A stretch of DNA of 64,000 bases from Solirubrobacter phytolaccae (GCF_027587195.1 NZ_JAPDDP010000004.1:1-64000), one strand, 5' to 3'; positions 1 to 10,441 are shown, numbered from the stretch's first letter. Notes: generated by a model not told the origin, from the sequence alone. A program made the numbers and translations.

Positions 1-390
1 GAGGGCGGGCTGCTCAGTGGGCACTGGACCGGGCACTACCTCAGCGCGCTCGCGCAGGCCGCGGTCGCTGCGGCGCGCGCCGCGGGGCAGGCCGCCGCCG
101 TCGCGCACATGGGCGCGCACGCGTTGGGTGCCGCCGCCTACGCCGCCAAGGCCGCCGGGTTGGCCGCGGCCGACCAGGACGTCGCCGTCGCGCAGGAGGT
201 CCGGTGGCAGCTGGACCGGATGTCCGCGCCCGTCGCGGAGGCGCTGCGAAGGCTGCCGCTCCTCGGTGAGGATCGCGCCGGGCCGCTCGGTCCGGGCCTG
301 CTGGCGTCGGGCCTCCAGGGCGCGATCATCCGCGAGCTGCAGGACGCGCTGGCTCCGCGGCCCACTCCGCCAGCGCGTCCGGCTCGGTGA
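1..390 (+). CDS. Immunity-like Ala-rich protein, 5' end cut by window
   Basis: The reading frame is open from base 1, so the N-terminus lies outside the window; 129 residues remain. It is very rich in alanine and looks all-helical, with AARAAGQAAAVAHMGAHALG near residue 25 and GPLGPGLLASGLQG near residue 95. These match my memory of the actinobacterial 'putative immunity protein' family, but no toxin gene is visible to support the name. The last 65 bp overlap the 3' end of the convergent ROK gene. An ATG at 109 would also give a short ORF, but the similarity begins upstream of it, so I read this as a truncated longer gene. Confidence 0.5.
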   Translation, partial: EGGLLSGHWTGHYLSALAQAAVAAARAAGQAAAVAHMGAHALGAAAYAAKAAGLAAADQDVAVAQEVRWQLDRMSAPVAEALRRLPLLGEDRAGPLGPGLLASGLQGAIIRELQDALAPRPTPPARPAR

Positions 391-1498
391 GGTGCGTGAA
401 GCCGAGGTTGAGCGCACCGCGGGCCGGGCCGCGGTCGCCGTGGACGCTGTCGCGGATCGGTGGTGGCGCGTCGCGGTTGGTGAGCATCAGACCGCGGTCG
501 TAAGCCCGGGCGAAGGCGTCGGGAGCGGCCGCGCGGACGAGCGGTGCGAGCCCGGCGATGGTCACGACGTCGGGGTCGTGCGCGTTGACGAGGCCGGCGA
601 TCCCGGCACCGAGCGCGCCCGCGACGTCCTCCACCGCGGCGCTGCGCTCGCCGGTCCGCAGCGTGGCCCGCGCGTACCCCTCGGGGTCGGTCGGGCGAGG
701 ATGGCCGGCGAGGCGCGCCAAGGCTTCGCCGTCGACCGTCCGGCCCCAGCACCCGTGGGCGCCGCACGGGCACGCGAGGCGCGGATCGCCGAAGGGGAGA
801 TGCCCGAACTCGCCGCCGCGACCGCGCGCGCCGCGCACCGGCTGGCCGTCGACCAACAGCACGCCGCCCAGGCCCTCGGTGACCATGAGGTGCAGGGCCA
901 CCGCGTGCTCCCGGGCGGCGCCGGTCCAGGCCTCGGCGAAGCCACCGAGCGTGGCGTCGTTCCCGGCGAGCACGGTGACCTCAGGCGCCAGCACGCTGAG
1001 CTCGACGTCGGTCCAGCCCCGCACCGTGAACTGGACGAGGCGCGTGCCCGAGACCGTGCCGGCCGCGGCGACCACGACCGCCCGCACACGGCCGGCCGAA
1101 GCGCGGAGCACGTCGTGCACGTGGGTGGCGACCTCGTCCAGCACGCGCGCCGGCGGTTCGTCGCCGATCGCCCCCGACGCCACCGGTGTCGTGTGTCCCG
1201 CCAGGTCCCCGCTGCTCACGGCCCAATCGCGCGCCCGGAGCTCGACGACGACCACCAACGGGCCGCGCGGGTGCGGCTCCAGGATCGTGGTCGGCCGTCC
1301 GGGGCCGGCGGCGGCCGCCCGGGTCTCGGTGAGCAGGCTCGCGTCGCGCAGGCGCCCGACGGTCTCGGCGAGCGTGCCGCTGGACAGCCCCAGCTGCTCA
1401 CCGGCGGTCCGGCGCGTGATGCCGGGCTCGCGGTGCACGAGCCGCAGCAGCTCCGAAGCCGTGGCCCAACGCACCCGGGCTGATCGCGAGACGGACAT
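326..1498 (-). CDS. ROK family transcriptional regulator
   Basis: 390 residues. An N-terminal winged helix-turn-helix (about residues 8-65) is followed by a ROK sugar-kinase-like domain. Visible ROK marks are NDATLGG and the zinc-binding pattern CPCGAHGCWG after GEFGH. ROK repressors usually bind sugars or sugar phosphates. I start at the ATG at 1498, because an upstream in-frame start at 1549 would run through the operator-like palindrome and into the divergent transporter. The gene is divergent from an MFS exporter 29 bp away, so it probably controls that gene and itself. Confidence 0.88.
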   Translation of the reverse strand: MSVSRSARVRWATASELLRLVHREPGITRRTAGEQLGLSSGTLAETVGRLRDASLLTETRAAAAGPGRPTTILEPHPRGPLVVVVELRARDWAVSSGDLAGHTTPVASGAIGDEPPARVLDEVATHVHDVLRASAGRVRAVVVAAAGTVSGTRLVQFTVRGWTDVELSVLAPEVTVLAGNDATLGGFAEAWTGAAREHAVALHLMVTEGLGGVLLVDGQPVRGARGRGGEFGHLPFGDPRLACPCGAHGCWGRTVDGEALARLAGHPRPTDPEGYARATLRTGERSAAVEDVAGALGAGIAGLVNAHDPDVVTIAGLAPLVRAAAPDAFARAYDRGLMLTNRDAPPPIRDSVHGDRGPARGALNLGFTHLTEPDALAEWAAEPARPAARG

Positions 1499-1519
1499 AT
1501 ACTCGGTGGCCGAGTATAT
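1497..1519. promoter_or_regulatory. 23-bp palindromic operator between ROK gene and MFS gene
   Basis: Arms ATATACTCGG and CCGAGTATAT are perfect 10-bp inverted repeats around TGG. The palindrome covers the ROK start codon and a TATATT -10 box at 1515-1520. A CGGACA -35-like box at 1492-1497 lies 17 bp upstream of that -10, and the MFS ATG at 1528 falls at the expected transcription start, which implies a leaderless mRNA. Binding by the ROK protein is inferred from position. Confidence 0.75.
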
Positions 1520-1527
1520 TGGTCTGG

Positions 1528-4685
<3,158 letters not shown>

Positions 4686-5116
4686 GGAAGCGAGGCCGGC
4701 CGCGTGATCCTCGGCGGAGATGCCGGCGGGGACATCCACAGCGCGAATCTCCACGCGCGTGCCGGCGGCGACGGTCGTGACCTCCCAGGTCATGGTCATC
4801 GTGCCGGCGTAGGCGGGGTCGTCGTGGACGAAGTCGACGGCCTGCACGACCCGCACGCCAGGGACGATGTCGACGAAGCGGGCCTCGACGATGTCCGTGT
4901 CCGCCGTGGCCTTGCCCGGTGCGGTCGAGGCGTCCGCGTACGTCAGCACGAGCCGGTATGAGCCGCCGGGGCGGGCATCGAACCGCTCGAACACGCCGCT
5001 CATCCCGTCGGGTGGGAGCCAGGCCGCGAGCGACTCGGGATCGACGAGCGCGGCGTAGACCCGCTCCGGCGGAGTAGAGATCACCCGGGAGGCCGTGTCC
5101 GTCCGTGCCATGCGGT

Positions 5117-5539
5117 TCAGCGGGTGACGCCGACGTCGACGCGTGTCACCCGCTGCGCTCCGCGTGCTCGGCTGACCTTGTAGTGGAGTCCGATGTCCCT
5201 TCCCGCCGCAGCGCCGCTGAGGAAGATCCAGCCCGTGGGCGAGTCGTTCATGGAGACGCGGAGGTCCGCCGGGTCGGCGAGCCGCGAACGACGGTCGGCC
5301 GGGATCGACGGCCTGGTCCGGCACCGGAACGCGTCGAGCTCGGCGCCGCCCACGCTCCGGCACGCGGCGGCGGCATCGTCCCGGCGGATCGCGAGATCGT
5401 AGGCGCGCACGGCGTCGACGGCTGCTCGTTCCGCTGCCGTACGAGGCGGGTGAGCCGTGTCGGACACCGTCACGGTGCCGGTTCCACACCCACCGACCGC
5501 CAGCGCCGACAGCGCGGCGCAGATCCCGAAGGCTCTCAC
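5117..5539 (-). CDS. Small putative lipoprotein
   Basis: 140 residues. A short hydrophobic N-terminus ends in the lipobox LAVGGC, so it should be lipidated and face outward. The rest has two more cysteine-containing segments (AACRSVGG, FRCRTRP) and resembles small secreted actinobacterial proteins of unknown role. The GTG start at 5539 follows a TACCTT -10-like box (5547-5552) by 7 nt, so the mRNA may be leaderless. That promoter lies between the gene and the terminator end of repeat copy A. Upstream partner of the SRPBCC gene. Confidence 0.7.
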   Translation of the reverse strand: MRAFGICAALSALAVGGCGTGTVTVSDTAHPPRTAAERAAVDAVRAYDLAIRRDDAAAACRSVGGAELDAFRCRTRPSIPADRRSRLADPADLRVSMNDSPTGWIFLSGAAAGRDIGLHYKVSRARGAQRVTRVDVGVTR

Positions 5540-5565
5540 GGCGTTGAAGGTAGCCGCATTGAAAC

Positions 5566-5836
5566 GAACTCGGCCCCGCTGGTCAGGCGGGGCCGTTGTT
5601 CGTTCGCATCTTCAGGCCGGCGTCATCCGTGGGAGCGAGCGCGGTCCGGGGGAAAGGACAAGGGCGACTCGCTGGGAGGACTGGAGGAGGGAGAGAGAGG
5701 AGTTCCTGGTGTCTTCGGCTTGGAGAGTGTCTTTCGACACTGGGAACTCTCCCACTCGGCGCGGGTCGATCTTTGGGTGGAGGCTGGCGTCTGGGGGTGT
5801 GGCCAGTCGTGCTTTCGAGGTGGGGAAAACCGCACC
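5566..5836. repeat. 271-bp direct repeat, copy A
   Basis: By eye this aligns without gaps to 7652-7922 at a constant offset of 2086 bp, with about ten differences (roughly 96 % identity). It fills nearly the whole gap between the lipoprotein gene and the 120-residue protein gene. Stems visible in both copies are a GC-rich 9-bp hairpin at 5571-5595, GAGAGT/ACTCTC enclosing GTC-TTTC-GAC near 5724-5750, and CTGGC/GCCAG near 5784-5806. Five of the ten differences fall in the loop of the last stem, as expected for a structured RNA. It starts 10 nt after the stop of the minus-strand gene, so on that strand it would be its 3' UTR. ORFs inside it look spurious. Confidence 0.8.
5571..5595. terminator. 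GC-rich hairpin at the end of repeat copy A
   Basis: CGGCCCCGC and GCGGGGCCG form a perfect 9-bp stem with a 7-nt loop. It is followed by TTGTTCGTT on the plus strand and by GAGTTCGTTT on the minus strand, so it could terminate in either direction. Lying just upstream of the lipoprotein promoter, it probably ends minus-strand transcripts of the 5846-6208 gene. Confidence 0.6.
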
Positions 5837-5845
5837 CCCGTGCGC

Positions 5846-6208
5846 TCACCCGACCCGGTGGTTGGACATCGACGTCGGCGGCGGGAACGCCGACGGCGGC
5901 GGGTCGGCGACGTACCAGGTGAGCTCGAGGTGGCTGAGCCAGCCGTCCTCGACCCAGACCATCACGGCACCGTCGTCGTAGTCGGCGGTTGCGATCGGCT
6001 TCGCGGTGTACTCGACCGGTTCGGCGGCGGTCGGGTCGACGCGGAGGCTGATCGTCGGGCACGGGCACGCGCAGCCACTCAACGCCTCCGCGGCGTCGAC
6101 CTGCGCGAGCAGGACGTCCCGCTCGGGTACTCCGGCGCGCTCGATGAGATCTCGCAGCGCGGCGCGCTCCGGCGGAGACAACGGACGGGGGAACGAGACG
6201 CTGGGCAC
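5846..6208 (-). CDS. Uncharacterised 120-residue protein with CxCPT motif
   Basis: The protein contains SGCACPCPTISLRVD at about residues 44-58, a cysteine pattern seen in small actinobacterial proteins of unknown function, then WVEDGWLSHLELTWY, which suggests a small alpha/beta domain. No signal peptide or membrane span. GTG start at 6208. It is divergent from the gene at 6232, with 23 bp between them, and its stop codon lies 10 nt from repeat copy A. It is one of four genes in the cassette bounded by the two repeats. Function unknown. Confidence 0.65.
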   Translation of the reverse strand: MPSVSFPRPLSPPERAALRDLIERAGVPERDVLLAQVDAAEALSGCACPCPTISLRVDPTAAEPVEYTAKPIATADYDDGAVMVWVEDGWLSHLELTWYVADPPPSAFPPPTSMSNHRVG

Positions 6209-6231
6209 GAGACTTCATTGATAATGGCTCG

Positions 6232-6807
6232 TTGCCCTGGGACGAGGACCAGATACTGCTCGGCGGCTTCCCGGCCTCTCTCCGTGATGACGTGCTGAGC
6301 GTCCTACGCGCACTTCCGCCGCGCACGTACCCCGCCATGGAGCGCCGCGAGGCGGTGCACGTCTCCGGCGAGGAGGTGGCGGTCCCCTACCGCATCCACT
6401 ACCCCGAGCTCGAAGCCGACACGCTCGTGGCGATGAGTGATGGACAGCAGCTCGTCGCCGGCTGCTTGTACTCACGCCACGGCGACGGCCACGTCCGAGA
6501 GCGTGCGATCGCTCGGGTCGTCGACTCGACGGAGCCCTGGGTGATCCCGTACGTGCTCTCCCTGCTGGGCGAGTACGTCTTCCAGATCTGCGCGCTGGTG
6601 CACGAGGAGGCGCCGCTGACCTCGCCCGCATACCAGGACTTCGCGCGTGCCAACCGCCAGTTCCTCGCCCTCACCGAGAACCGCGCCAACAGCTACTGGG
6701 GCGAGTACCACCGCTTCCGCTATCCGCGCCGTCGCGAGTATCCCGCGCTCCTGGCGCTCGATCAGCTGCGAGGTTGCCCAGACGCTGAGGATGCAATGCT
6801 CAAGTAG
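6232..6807 (+). CDS. Uncharacterised 191-residue cytosolic protein
   Basis: I do not recognise the family. The protein is mixed alpha/beta, with no signal or membrane span; ERAIARVVDSTEPWVIPYVLSL near the middle is its most structured-looking part. The start is TTG at 6232: a GATAAT box at 6220-6225 (five of six matches to TATAAT) ends 6 nt before it, which fits a leaderless transcript, and the ATG at 6224 is out of frame. The stop is 2 bp before the next gene, so the two are cotranscribed. The pair lies inside the repeat-bounded cassette. Confidence 0.6.
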   Translation: MPWDEDQILLGGFPASLRDDVLSVLRALPPRTYPAMERREAVHVSGEEVAVPYRIHYPELEADTLVAMSDGQQLVAGCLYSRHGDGHVRERAIARVVDSTEPWVIPYVLSLLGEYVFQICALVHEEAPLTSPAYQDFARANRQFLALTENRANSYWGEYHRFRYPRRREYPALLALDQLRGCPDAEDAMLK

Positions 6808-6809
6808 CG

Positions 6810-7037
6810 ATGATTGAAGAGACCCGAGACGAGTGGACGATTCATCACTTCAGCCAGTCGAACCCGGTCGGGCCGGGGCAGGGCTTCGTGCCCGCGCTGC
6901 TCCGGCGGGTGGCCGACTCGATCGAGGAGCTGGGTGATGTCGACGTGCAGGACATCACGTTCTCGTCGGAGGTCACCGGCGAGGAAGACGACCTGACGAT
7001 GACGGTCTACTACCACCGGCAGCCGCGCCGCGTGTAG
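6810..7037 (+). CDS. Small conserved protein with VPALLRRVADSIEELG motif
   Basis: 75 residues. The centre reads VPALLRRVADSIEELGDVDV then DITFSSEV and ends in MTVYYHR. I have seen this pattern in short uncharacterised actinobacterial proteins. It looks like a helix followed by two strands. No catalytic residues are evident. ATG at 6810, two bases after the preceding stop, so it is almost certainly translated in an operon with the 191-residue protein. Confidence 0.65.
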   Translation: MIEETRDEWTIHHFSQSNPVGPGQGFVPALLRRVADSIEELGDVDVQDITFSSEVTGEEDDLTMTVYYHRQPRRV

Positions 7038-7085
7038 CCGGCCGCTCGCGGGAAGAAAGCGCCACGTCTTTCCGTCAGGTGGTGC

Positions 7086-7643
7086 ATGACGAAGATCGAT
7101 GCATCCGCGCGACGGCGGATCGTGAACCCGGTGCAGGGCGACGCCGTGACGTTCCTCGAGACGAGCGAGGAGTCCGGCGGCGAGCGATCGCTGGGTGAGC
7201 TGGAGGTCGCTCCGGGCGGCAAGGTGACGCCGCACTACCACCTGAGCTACACGGAGCGGTTCGAGGTGATCGAAGGTCGGCTCAGCGTCATGGTCGGCGA
7301 CGAGCGTCTGATCCTCGGGCCGGGCGAGGAAGCGACCGTGCCGATCGGGACGCTGCACGCGTGGTCCAACGAAGGCGACGAGCGGGCGGTCGCACGGGTG
7401 GAGCTGCGGCCGGGGCAGCCGGGCTTCGAGACTTCGCTGCGCGTCGCGTACGGGCTGGCCGCCGACGGGCGCGTGCGCAAGAACGGGATGCCGCGCAACC
7501 CGCTCCACGCCGCGCTGCTGCTCGAGTGGGGCGACGGTCGGCTGCCCGGCGCGTACGCGATCCTCGAGCGCGGCCTGCGGCTGCTCGCGCGAGTCGCCCG
7601 CGCCGCGGGCGTCGACCGACGCCTCGAGCGGCGGTACCCGTAG
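7086..7643 (+). CDS. Cupin-domain protein
   Basis: 185 residues. A single cupin domain occupies about residues 35-110. Motif 1 is GGKVTPHYHLSYTERFEVIEG, with the two metal-binding His and the Glu; motif 2 is GPGEEATVPIGTLHAWSN with the third His. It probably binds a divalent metal and could be an enzyme or a small-molecule sensor. A C-terminal basic helix follows (residues 140-185). Starts 48 bp after the small protein gene and ends 8 bp before repeat copy B, whose first hairpin could be its terminator. Confidence 0.8.
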   Translation: MTKIDASARRRIVNPVQGDAVTFLETSEESGGERSLGELEVAPGGKVTPHYHLSYTERFEVIEGRLSVMVGDERLILGPGEEATVPIGTLHAWSNEGDERAVARVELRPGQPGFETSLRVAYGLAADGRVRKNGMPRNPLHAALLLEWGDGRLPGAYAILERGLRLLARVARAAGVDRRLERRYP

Positions 7644-7651
7644 GCGTTAAA

Positions 7652-7922
7652 GAACTCGGCCCCGCTGGTCAGGCGGGGCCGTTGTTCGTTCGCATCTTCA
7701 GGCCGGCGTCATCCGTGGGAGCGAGCGCGGTCCGGGGGAAAGGACAAGGGCGACTCGCTGGGACGACTGGAGGAGGGAGAGAGAGGAGTTCCTGGTGTCT
7801 TCGGCTTGGAGAGTGTCTTTCGACAATGGGAACTCTCCCACTCCGGGCGGGTCGATCTTTGGGTGGAGGCTGGCGTCTGCAAGTACGGCCAGTCGTGCTT
7901 TCGAGGTGGGGGAAACCGCACC
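7652..7922. repeat. 271-bp direct repeat, copy B
   Basis: Same orientation as copy A, with no gaps and about ten substitutions. It lies between the convergent ends of the cupin gene (plus) and a methyltransferase gene (minus). At its right edge CGAGGTG and CACCTCG (7902-7908 and 7919-7925) make a 7-bp stem that is imperfect in copy A. A 107-residue minus-strand ORF crosses it but has no plausible protein composition. The repeats bound 5837-7651, so recombination between them would delete the four genes in between. Confidence 0.8.
7657..7681. terminator. GC-rich hairpin at the end of repeat copy B
   Basis: Identical 9-bp stem and 7-nt loop to the hairpin in copy A. It follows the cupin stop codon by 13 nt and is followed on the plus strand by TTGTTCGTT; on the minus strand it is followed by GAGTTCTTT. 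It probably serves as a bidirectional terminator for the converging cupin and methyltransferase transcripts. Confidence 0.65.
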
Positions 7923-7953
7923 TCGTGTCCGGGCAACCGGACGCCTCGCGTCG

Positions 7954-8529
7954 TCAGAGTCGCGCTCGCCCTCCGCGCGCGAGACGCTCCGCCGCGAGGA
8001 GCTCGAAGCCGAACTCGGTGTCGCGTTCCCACGCCTGTGCGATCTCGCGCTCACCGTGGCGGTCGATGTCGTCGAGGAGGACCACGGCGTCGGGTGCGAG
8101 CCGGTCCGCGAGCACCGGCAGCGCCGGGTAGCGGCTGAGCCCGGTGCCCGGGTCGAACGCCGGCGGGCCGTCGACCAGGAGCACGTCGATGTGCTGGGGG
8201 AGGGAGCGCAGCGCGTGCTGGGCGTACCAGGGCAGGCCGTCGCGGGCGAGCGGGTGCGGCTCGAGCGGGGCCAGGACGACGCGCGCGGTCTCGGCGAATC
8301 CGGCAGCGGCCAGCGCGTCGCGGACACGCGCGGCCCACGCGGCGTCGTGCTCGAGCGAGACCAGGCGTCCGGCGCGCTCGTGGATGAGCTCGGCCAGACG
8401 CAGCGTGCTGAAGCCCGAGCCGCATTCCACGACCGTCGGGTGCTCGCGCGCGCTGACTTCCGCGCAGACGACGGCGAGCCCGGCGGGCGTCATCGCACCG
8501 GTGGACCACGTCAGCGGCTCCGCGCTCAT
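7954..8529 (-). CDS. Class I SAM-dependent methyltransferase
   Basis: 191 residues of Rossmann type. Motif I is VVECGSGFSTLRLAELI (residues 33-49), an acidic residue in SLEHDAAW follows, and IDVLLVDGPPAF gives the post-II/motif IV strand. It resembles the Methyltransf_24 group, often small-molecule or sugar methylases. Its start overlaps the end of the upstream glycosyltransferase by 4 bp (ATGA), so the two proteins are coexpressed and may act on the same glycan. Its 3' side contains repeat copy B. Confidence 0.82.
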   Translation of the reverse strand: MSAEPLTWSTGAMTPAGLAVVCAEVSAREHPTVVECGSGFSTLRLAELIHERAGRLVSLEHDAAWAARVRDALAAAGFAETARVVLAPLEPHPLARDGLPWYAQHALRSLPQHIDVLLVDGPPAFDPGTGLSRYPALPVLADRLAPDAVVLLDDIDRHGEREIAQAWERDTEFGFELLAAERLARGGRARL

Positions 8530-9596
8530 GCCGGGACCGGCGTTCCGACGGACCCGCGGGAGAGCAGGCCGCGGTAGGTGTGCTCGTAGACGTCCGCGAC
8601 GCGGGCGGGCTCGAACTGGTCGGTGTAGTCGCGCAGCGGGCGCGGGCGGGGCAGCTCGCCGTCCAGCACCACGCGCAGCGCGGCGGCGAGGGCGTCCGGA
8701 TCCTCAGGCGGGACGATGATGCCGCGGTCGTCTCCCAACGTCGTCGGGAAGCCGTCGACGTCGGTGCCGATGACCGGCACGCCGTGGGCCAGGCCGATGA
8801 TCGCCGTCTGCGAGAACGACTCGTCGCGGGACGGGATCGCGAGCGCCGCGGCACCGGCGATGTAGGCGCCGGGGTCCGGTACCCAGCCGAGAAAGCGCAC
8901 GCGCGTCTGCAGGTTCAGCTCGCGCACCTGCTCCTCAAGGACGGGTCGCAGATGGCCGTCGCCGAGGATGAGCGTCACGGGCGGGGCGCGCAAGCGCCCG
9001 AGCGCGGCCAGCAGGAGGTCGGGACCCTTGTCCGCGTGCAGCCGTCCGGCGAAGACGATGCGGGGAGTGGGCAAGCCGGCTCGCGGCTGATCCTGGGTTC
9101 CGACGACCGGCGAGAGGCCTTCACGAAGCCGCTCCGGCGGGAGGCCGTGCGCCAGCACCGTGTCGCGGGCACTCGGCCCGTGGGCGAAAAACACGTCGAC
9201 GCGGTCGAGCCCGGCGCGCAGCTCGTCGGGGTAGGCGCGATCGGGCCAGAGGTACTGGTTGTGCTCACTCGCCACCAACGGGGTGGCCGCGGACGTCGCG
9301 ACCGCGGCCGCCCACCATCCCCCGAACATGTGGGCATGGACCAGATCCGCTCCCTGCAGCTTCGGAGCGAGCCAGCGGGCGAACGCCGGGGCCGGCGTCC
9401 ACTGCACGTTCCCGCCGCCGCCCCAGACCGTCGGCTCGACACCGTGCCGGCGCGCGAGCGCGAGCCCATCCGCGCTCGCCCACCCGCACAGCAGCTCCGA
9501 GGCGATTCCCCGACCGCGCAACTCGGCCATCACGCGCAACATCGACAGCTGCGCCCCACCCGGTTCCAGCTTGGCCATCACGCGCACCGTGTTCAC
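8526..9596 (-). CDS. GT4 family glycosyltransferase
   Basis: 356 residues with a GT-B fold. The N-terminal domain has KLEPGGAQLSMLRVMAEL, the usual glycine-rich acceptor loop. The C-terminal donor domain has RIVFAGRLHADKGPDLLLAA, LGDGHLRP and IPSRDESFSQTAIIGLAHG, where the second Glu of the EX7E motif is replaced by Ile. Probably builds a cell-surface or secreted glycoconjugate with the methyltransferase downstream. ATG at 9596. The change in EX7E is worth noting for activity. Confidence 0.85.
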   Translation of the reverse strand: MNTVRVMAKLEPGGAQLSMLRVMAELRGRGIASELLCGWASADGLALARRHGVEPTVWGGGGNVQWTPAPAFARWLAPKLQGADLVHAHMFGGWWAAAVATSAATPLVASEHNQYLWPDRAYPDELRAGLDRVDVFFAHGPSARDTVLAHGLPPERLREGLSPVVGTQDQPRAGLPTPRIVFAGRLHADKGPDLLLAALGRLRAPPVTLILGDGHLRPVLEEQVRELNLQTRVRFLGWVPDPGAYIAGAAALAIPSRDESFSQTAIIGLAHGVPVIGTDVDGFPTTLGDDRGIIVPPEDPDALAAALRVVLDGELPRPRPLRDYTDQFEPARVADVYEHTYRGLLSRGSVGTPVPA

Positions 9597-9668
9597 AACG
9601 GCGCAGCGATACCACCGCGCGCCGGCAACCGCGTGAACAGACGGGTCACCAGGCCCCTTAAACGCGAA

Positions 9669-9691
9669 CGGCCCCGCTAGTGGCGGGGCCG
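9669..9691 (-). terminator. Hairpin terminator after the cspA operon
   Basis: CGGCCCCGC and GCGGGGCCG pair over 9 bp with the 5-nt loop TAGTG. The stem is the same as in the two 271-bp repeats, but the surrounding sequence is not related. On the minus strand it is followed by TTCGCGTTT. It closes the operon of cspA and two small genes. Apart from it, the stretch 9597-9733 holds nothing I can identify. Confidence 0.6.
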
Positions 9692-9733
9692 GGGAGCGTT
9701 GACCTGTCGCCCCGAGGGCAACAGGCGGGACTA

Positions 9734-9907
9734 CTAGCCGCGAGAAGCCGACGGGCGCGGCTTGCGCTTCGGCGTCGGGTTCGCTTCCGCGACGCGACGG
9801 CGCTCGGCCGCCTCGTCCTTGAGCTTCTGCTGGTGGGCAGCGAACTCTTCGCTGCGCTCGGCCGGGGAGGCCGAACGCGGCCGCGGACCGGGCTTGGGCG
9901 GCGTCAT
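9734..9907 (-). CDS. 57-residue basic small protein in cspA operon
   Basis: Starts MTPPKPGPRPRSASPAERSE, continues with a short charged helix (QQKLKDEAAERRRVAE) and ends in a Lys/Arg/Pro-rich tail. Probably disordered and nucleic-acid binding. ATG at 9907 overlaps the stop of the preceding small gene by 3 bp (ATGA), which indicates translational coupling and supports both as real. Third gene after cspA. The function is unknown; an RNA-related role is only suggested by charge and operon. Confidence 0.6.
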   Translation of the reverse strand: MTPPKPGPRPRSASPAERSEEFAAHQQKLKDEAAERRRVAEANPTPKRKPRPSASRG

Positions 9908-10068
9908 CGGGAGACCGCCGAAGCGAGCCGCTGGGCGGCTTCGCGGGCCTTCACGACGTCACGCTCACGCGCGGCGATCGTCCGCCGCTCGGCAGCGATG
10001 CCGACCGCGGTGGTGACCGACGTGCGGCGGGTCTTGGGAGTGCGGTAGTGCGGTTGGGACTGACTCAT
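9904..10068 (-). CDS. 54-residue basic small protein in cspA operon
   Basis: Begins MSQSQPHYRTPKTRRTSVTT and continues as a charged helix (AAERRTIAARERDVVKAREA). Net positive. It starts 42 bp after the cspA stop on the same strand and is coupled to the next small gene by an ATGA overlap. Not a family I recognise. The composition suggests RNA or ribosome contact, but this is speculative. Confidence 0.6.
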   Translation of the reverse strand: MSQSQPHYRTPKTRRTSVTTAVGIAAERRTIAARERDVVKAREAAQRLASAVSR

Positions 10069-10110
10069 CGAGCCGGCCTCCGATCCAATCGTGTGTGGGT
10101 CGCCGCGCAG

Positions 10111-10314
10111 CTAGACCAGCGAGACCTGCGTCGCGTTCGGACCCTTGGGGCCCGACTCGGCGACGTAGGAGACCTTCGCGCCCTCGGCGAGCGTGCGGAA
10201 GCCGCCGCCGCTGATCTCGCTGTGGTGGACGAAGAGGTCCTTCGAGCCATCGTCCGGGACGATGAAGCCGAAGCCCTTGTCGTCGCTGAACCACTTAACG
10301 GTGCCGGTCGTCAT
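10111..10314 (-). CDS. cspA: Cold-shock protein, CspA family
   Basis: 67 residues, standard length. RNP1 is KGFGFIV and RNP2 is LFVHHSEI; the protein starts [18 protein letters not shown]. It binds single-stranded RNA/DNA as an RNA chaperone. Start ATG at 10314 with a strong GGAGG Shine-Dalgarno 7 nt upstream and an AT-rich leader, unlike the many leaderless genes nearby; cold-shock genes often keep regulatory 5' UTRs. First gene of a three-gene operon with two small basic proteins. Confidence 0.95.
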   Translation of the reverse strand: MTTGTVKWFSDDKGFGFIVPDDGSKDLFVHHSEISGGGFRTLAEGAKVSYVAESGPKGPNATQVSLV

Positions 10315-10394
10315 CGCCGGTCCTCCAAAAATATGTGCTGAGCGAGCGGAGGAGTTGCGATAACAACAATCTGCGGCGCCGTGCACGGCGGTGC

Positions 10395-10410
10395 CGGGCG
10401 CAATTGCCCG
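10395..10410. terminator. Short inverted repeat after the larA-like gene
   Basis: CGGGC and GCCCG pair around GCAATT just beyond the end of the larA-like gene. The stem is only 5 bp and no T run follows, so it is a weak terminator candidate. It could also belong to the cspA promoter region. Confidence 0.3.
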
Positions 10411-10441
10411 ACCTGTAGACAGGAGGCTAGCAGTTAATTGG

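Noticed and set aside
7652-7922. Insertion sequence or transposase remnant in the repeats
   Set aside because: No transposase-like peptide, no terminal inverted repeats and no target-site duplication is evident at either copy.
7709-8032. 107-codon minus-strand ORF through repeat copy B, with a partial counterpart in copy A
   Set aside because: Similarity between the two peptides is explained by the DNA repeat. Composition is Ser/Pro-rich without structure, and the N-terminus overlaps the methyltransferase gene in another frame.
9669-9691. Third copy of the 271-bp repeat
   Set aside because: Only the 9-bp stem of the terminator hairpin is shared; loop and flanks differ.
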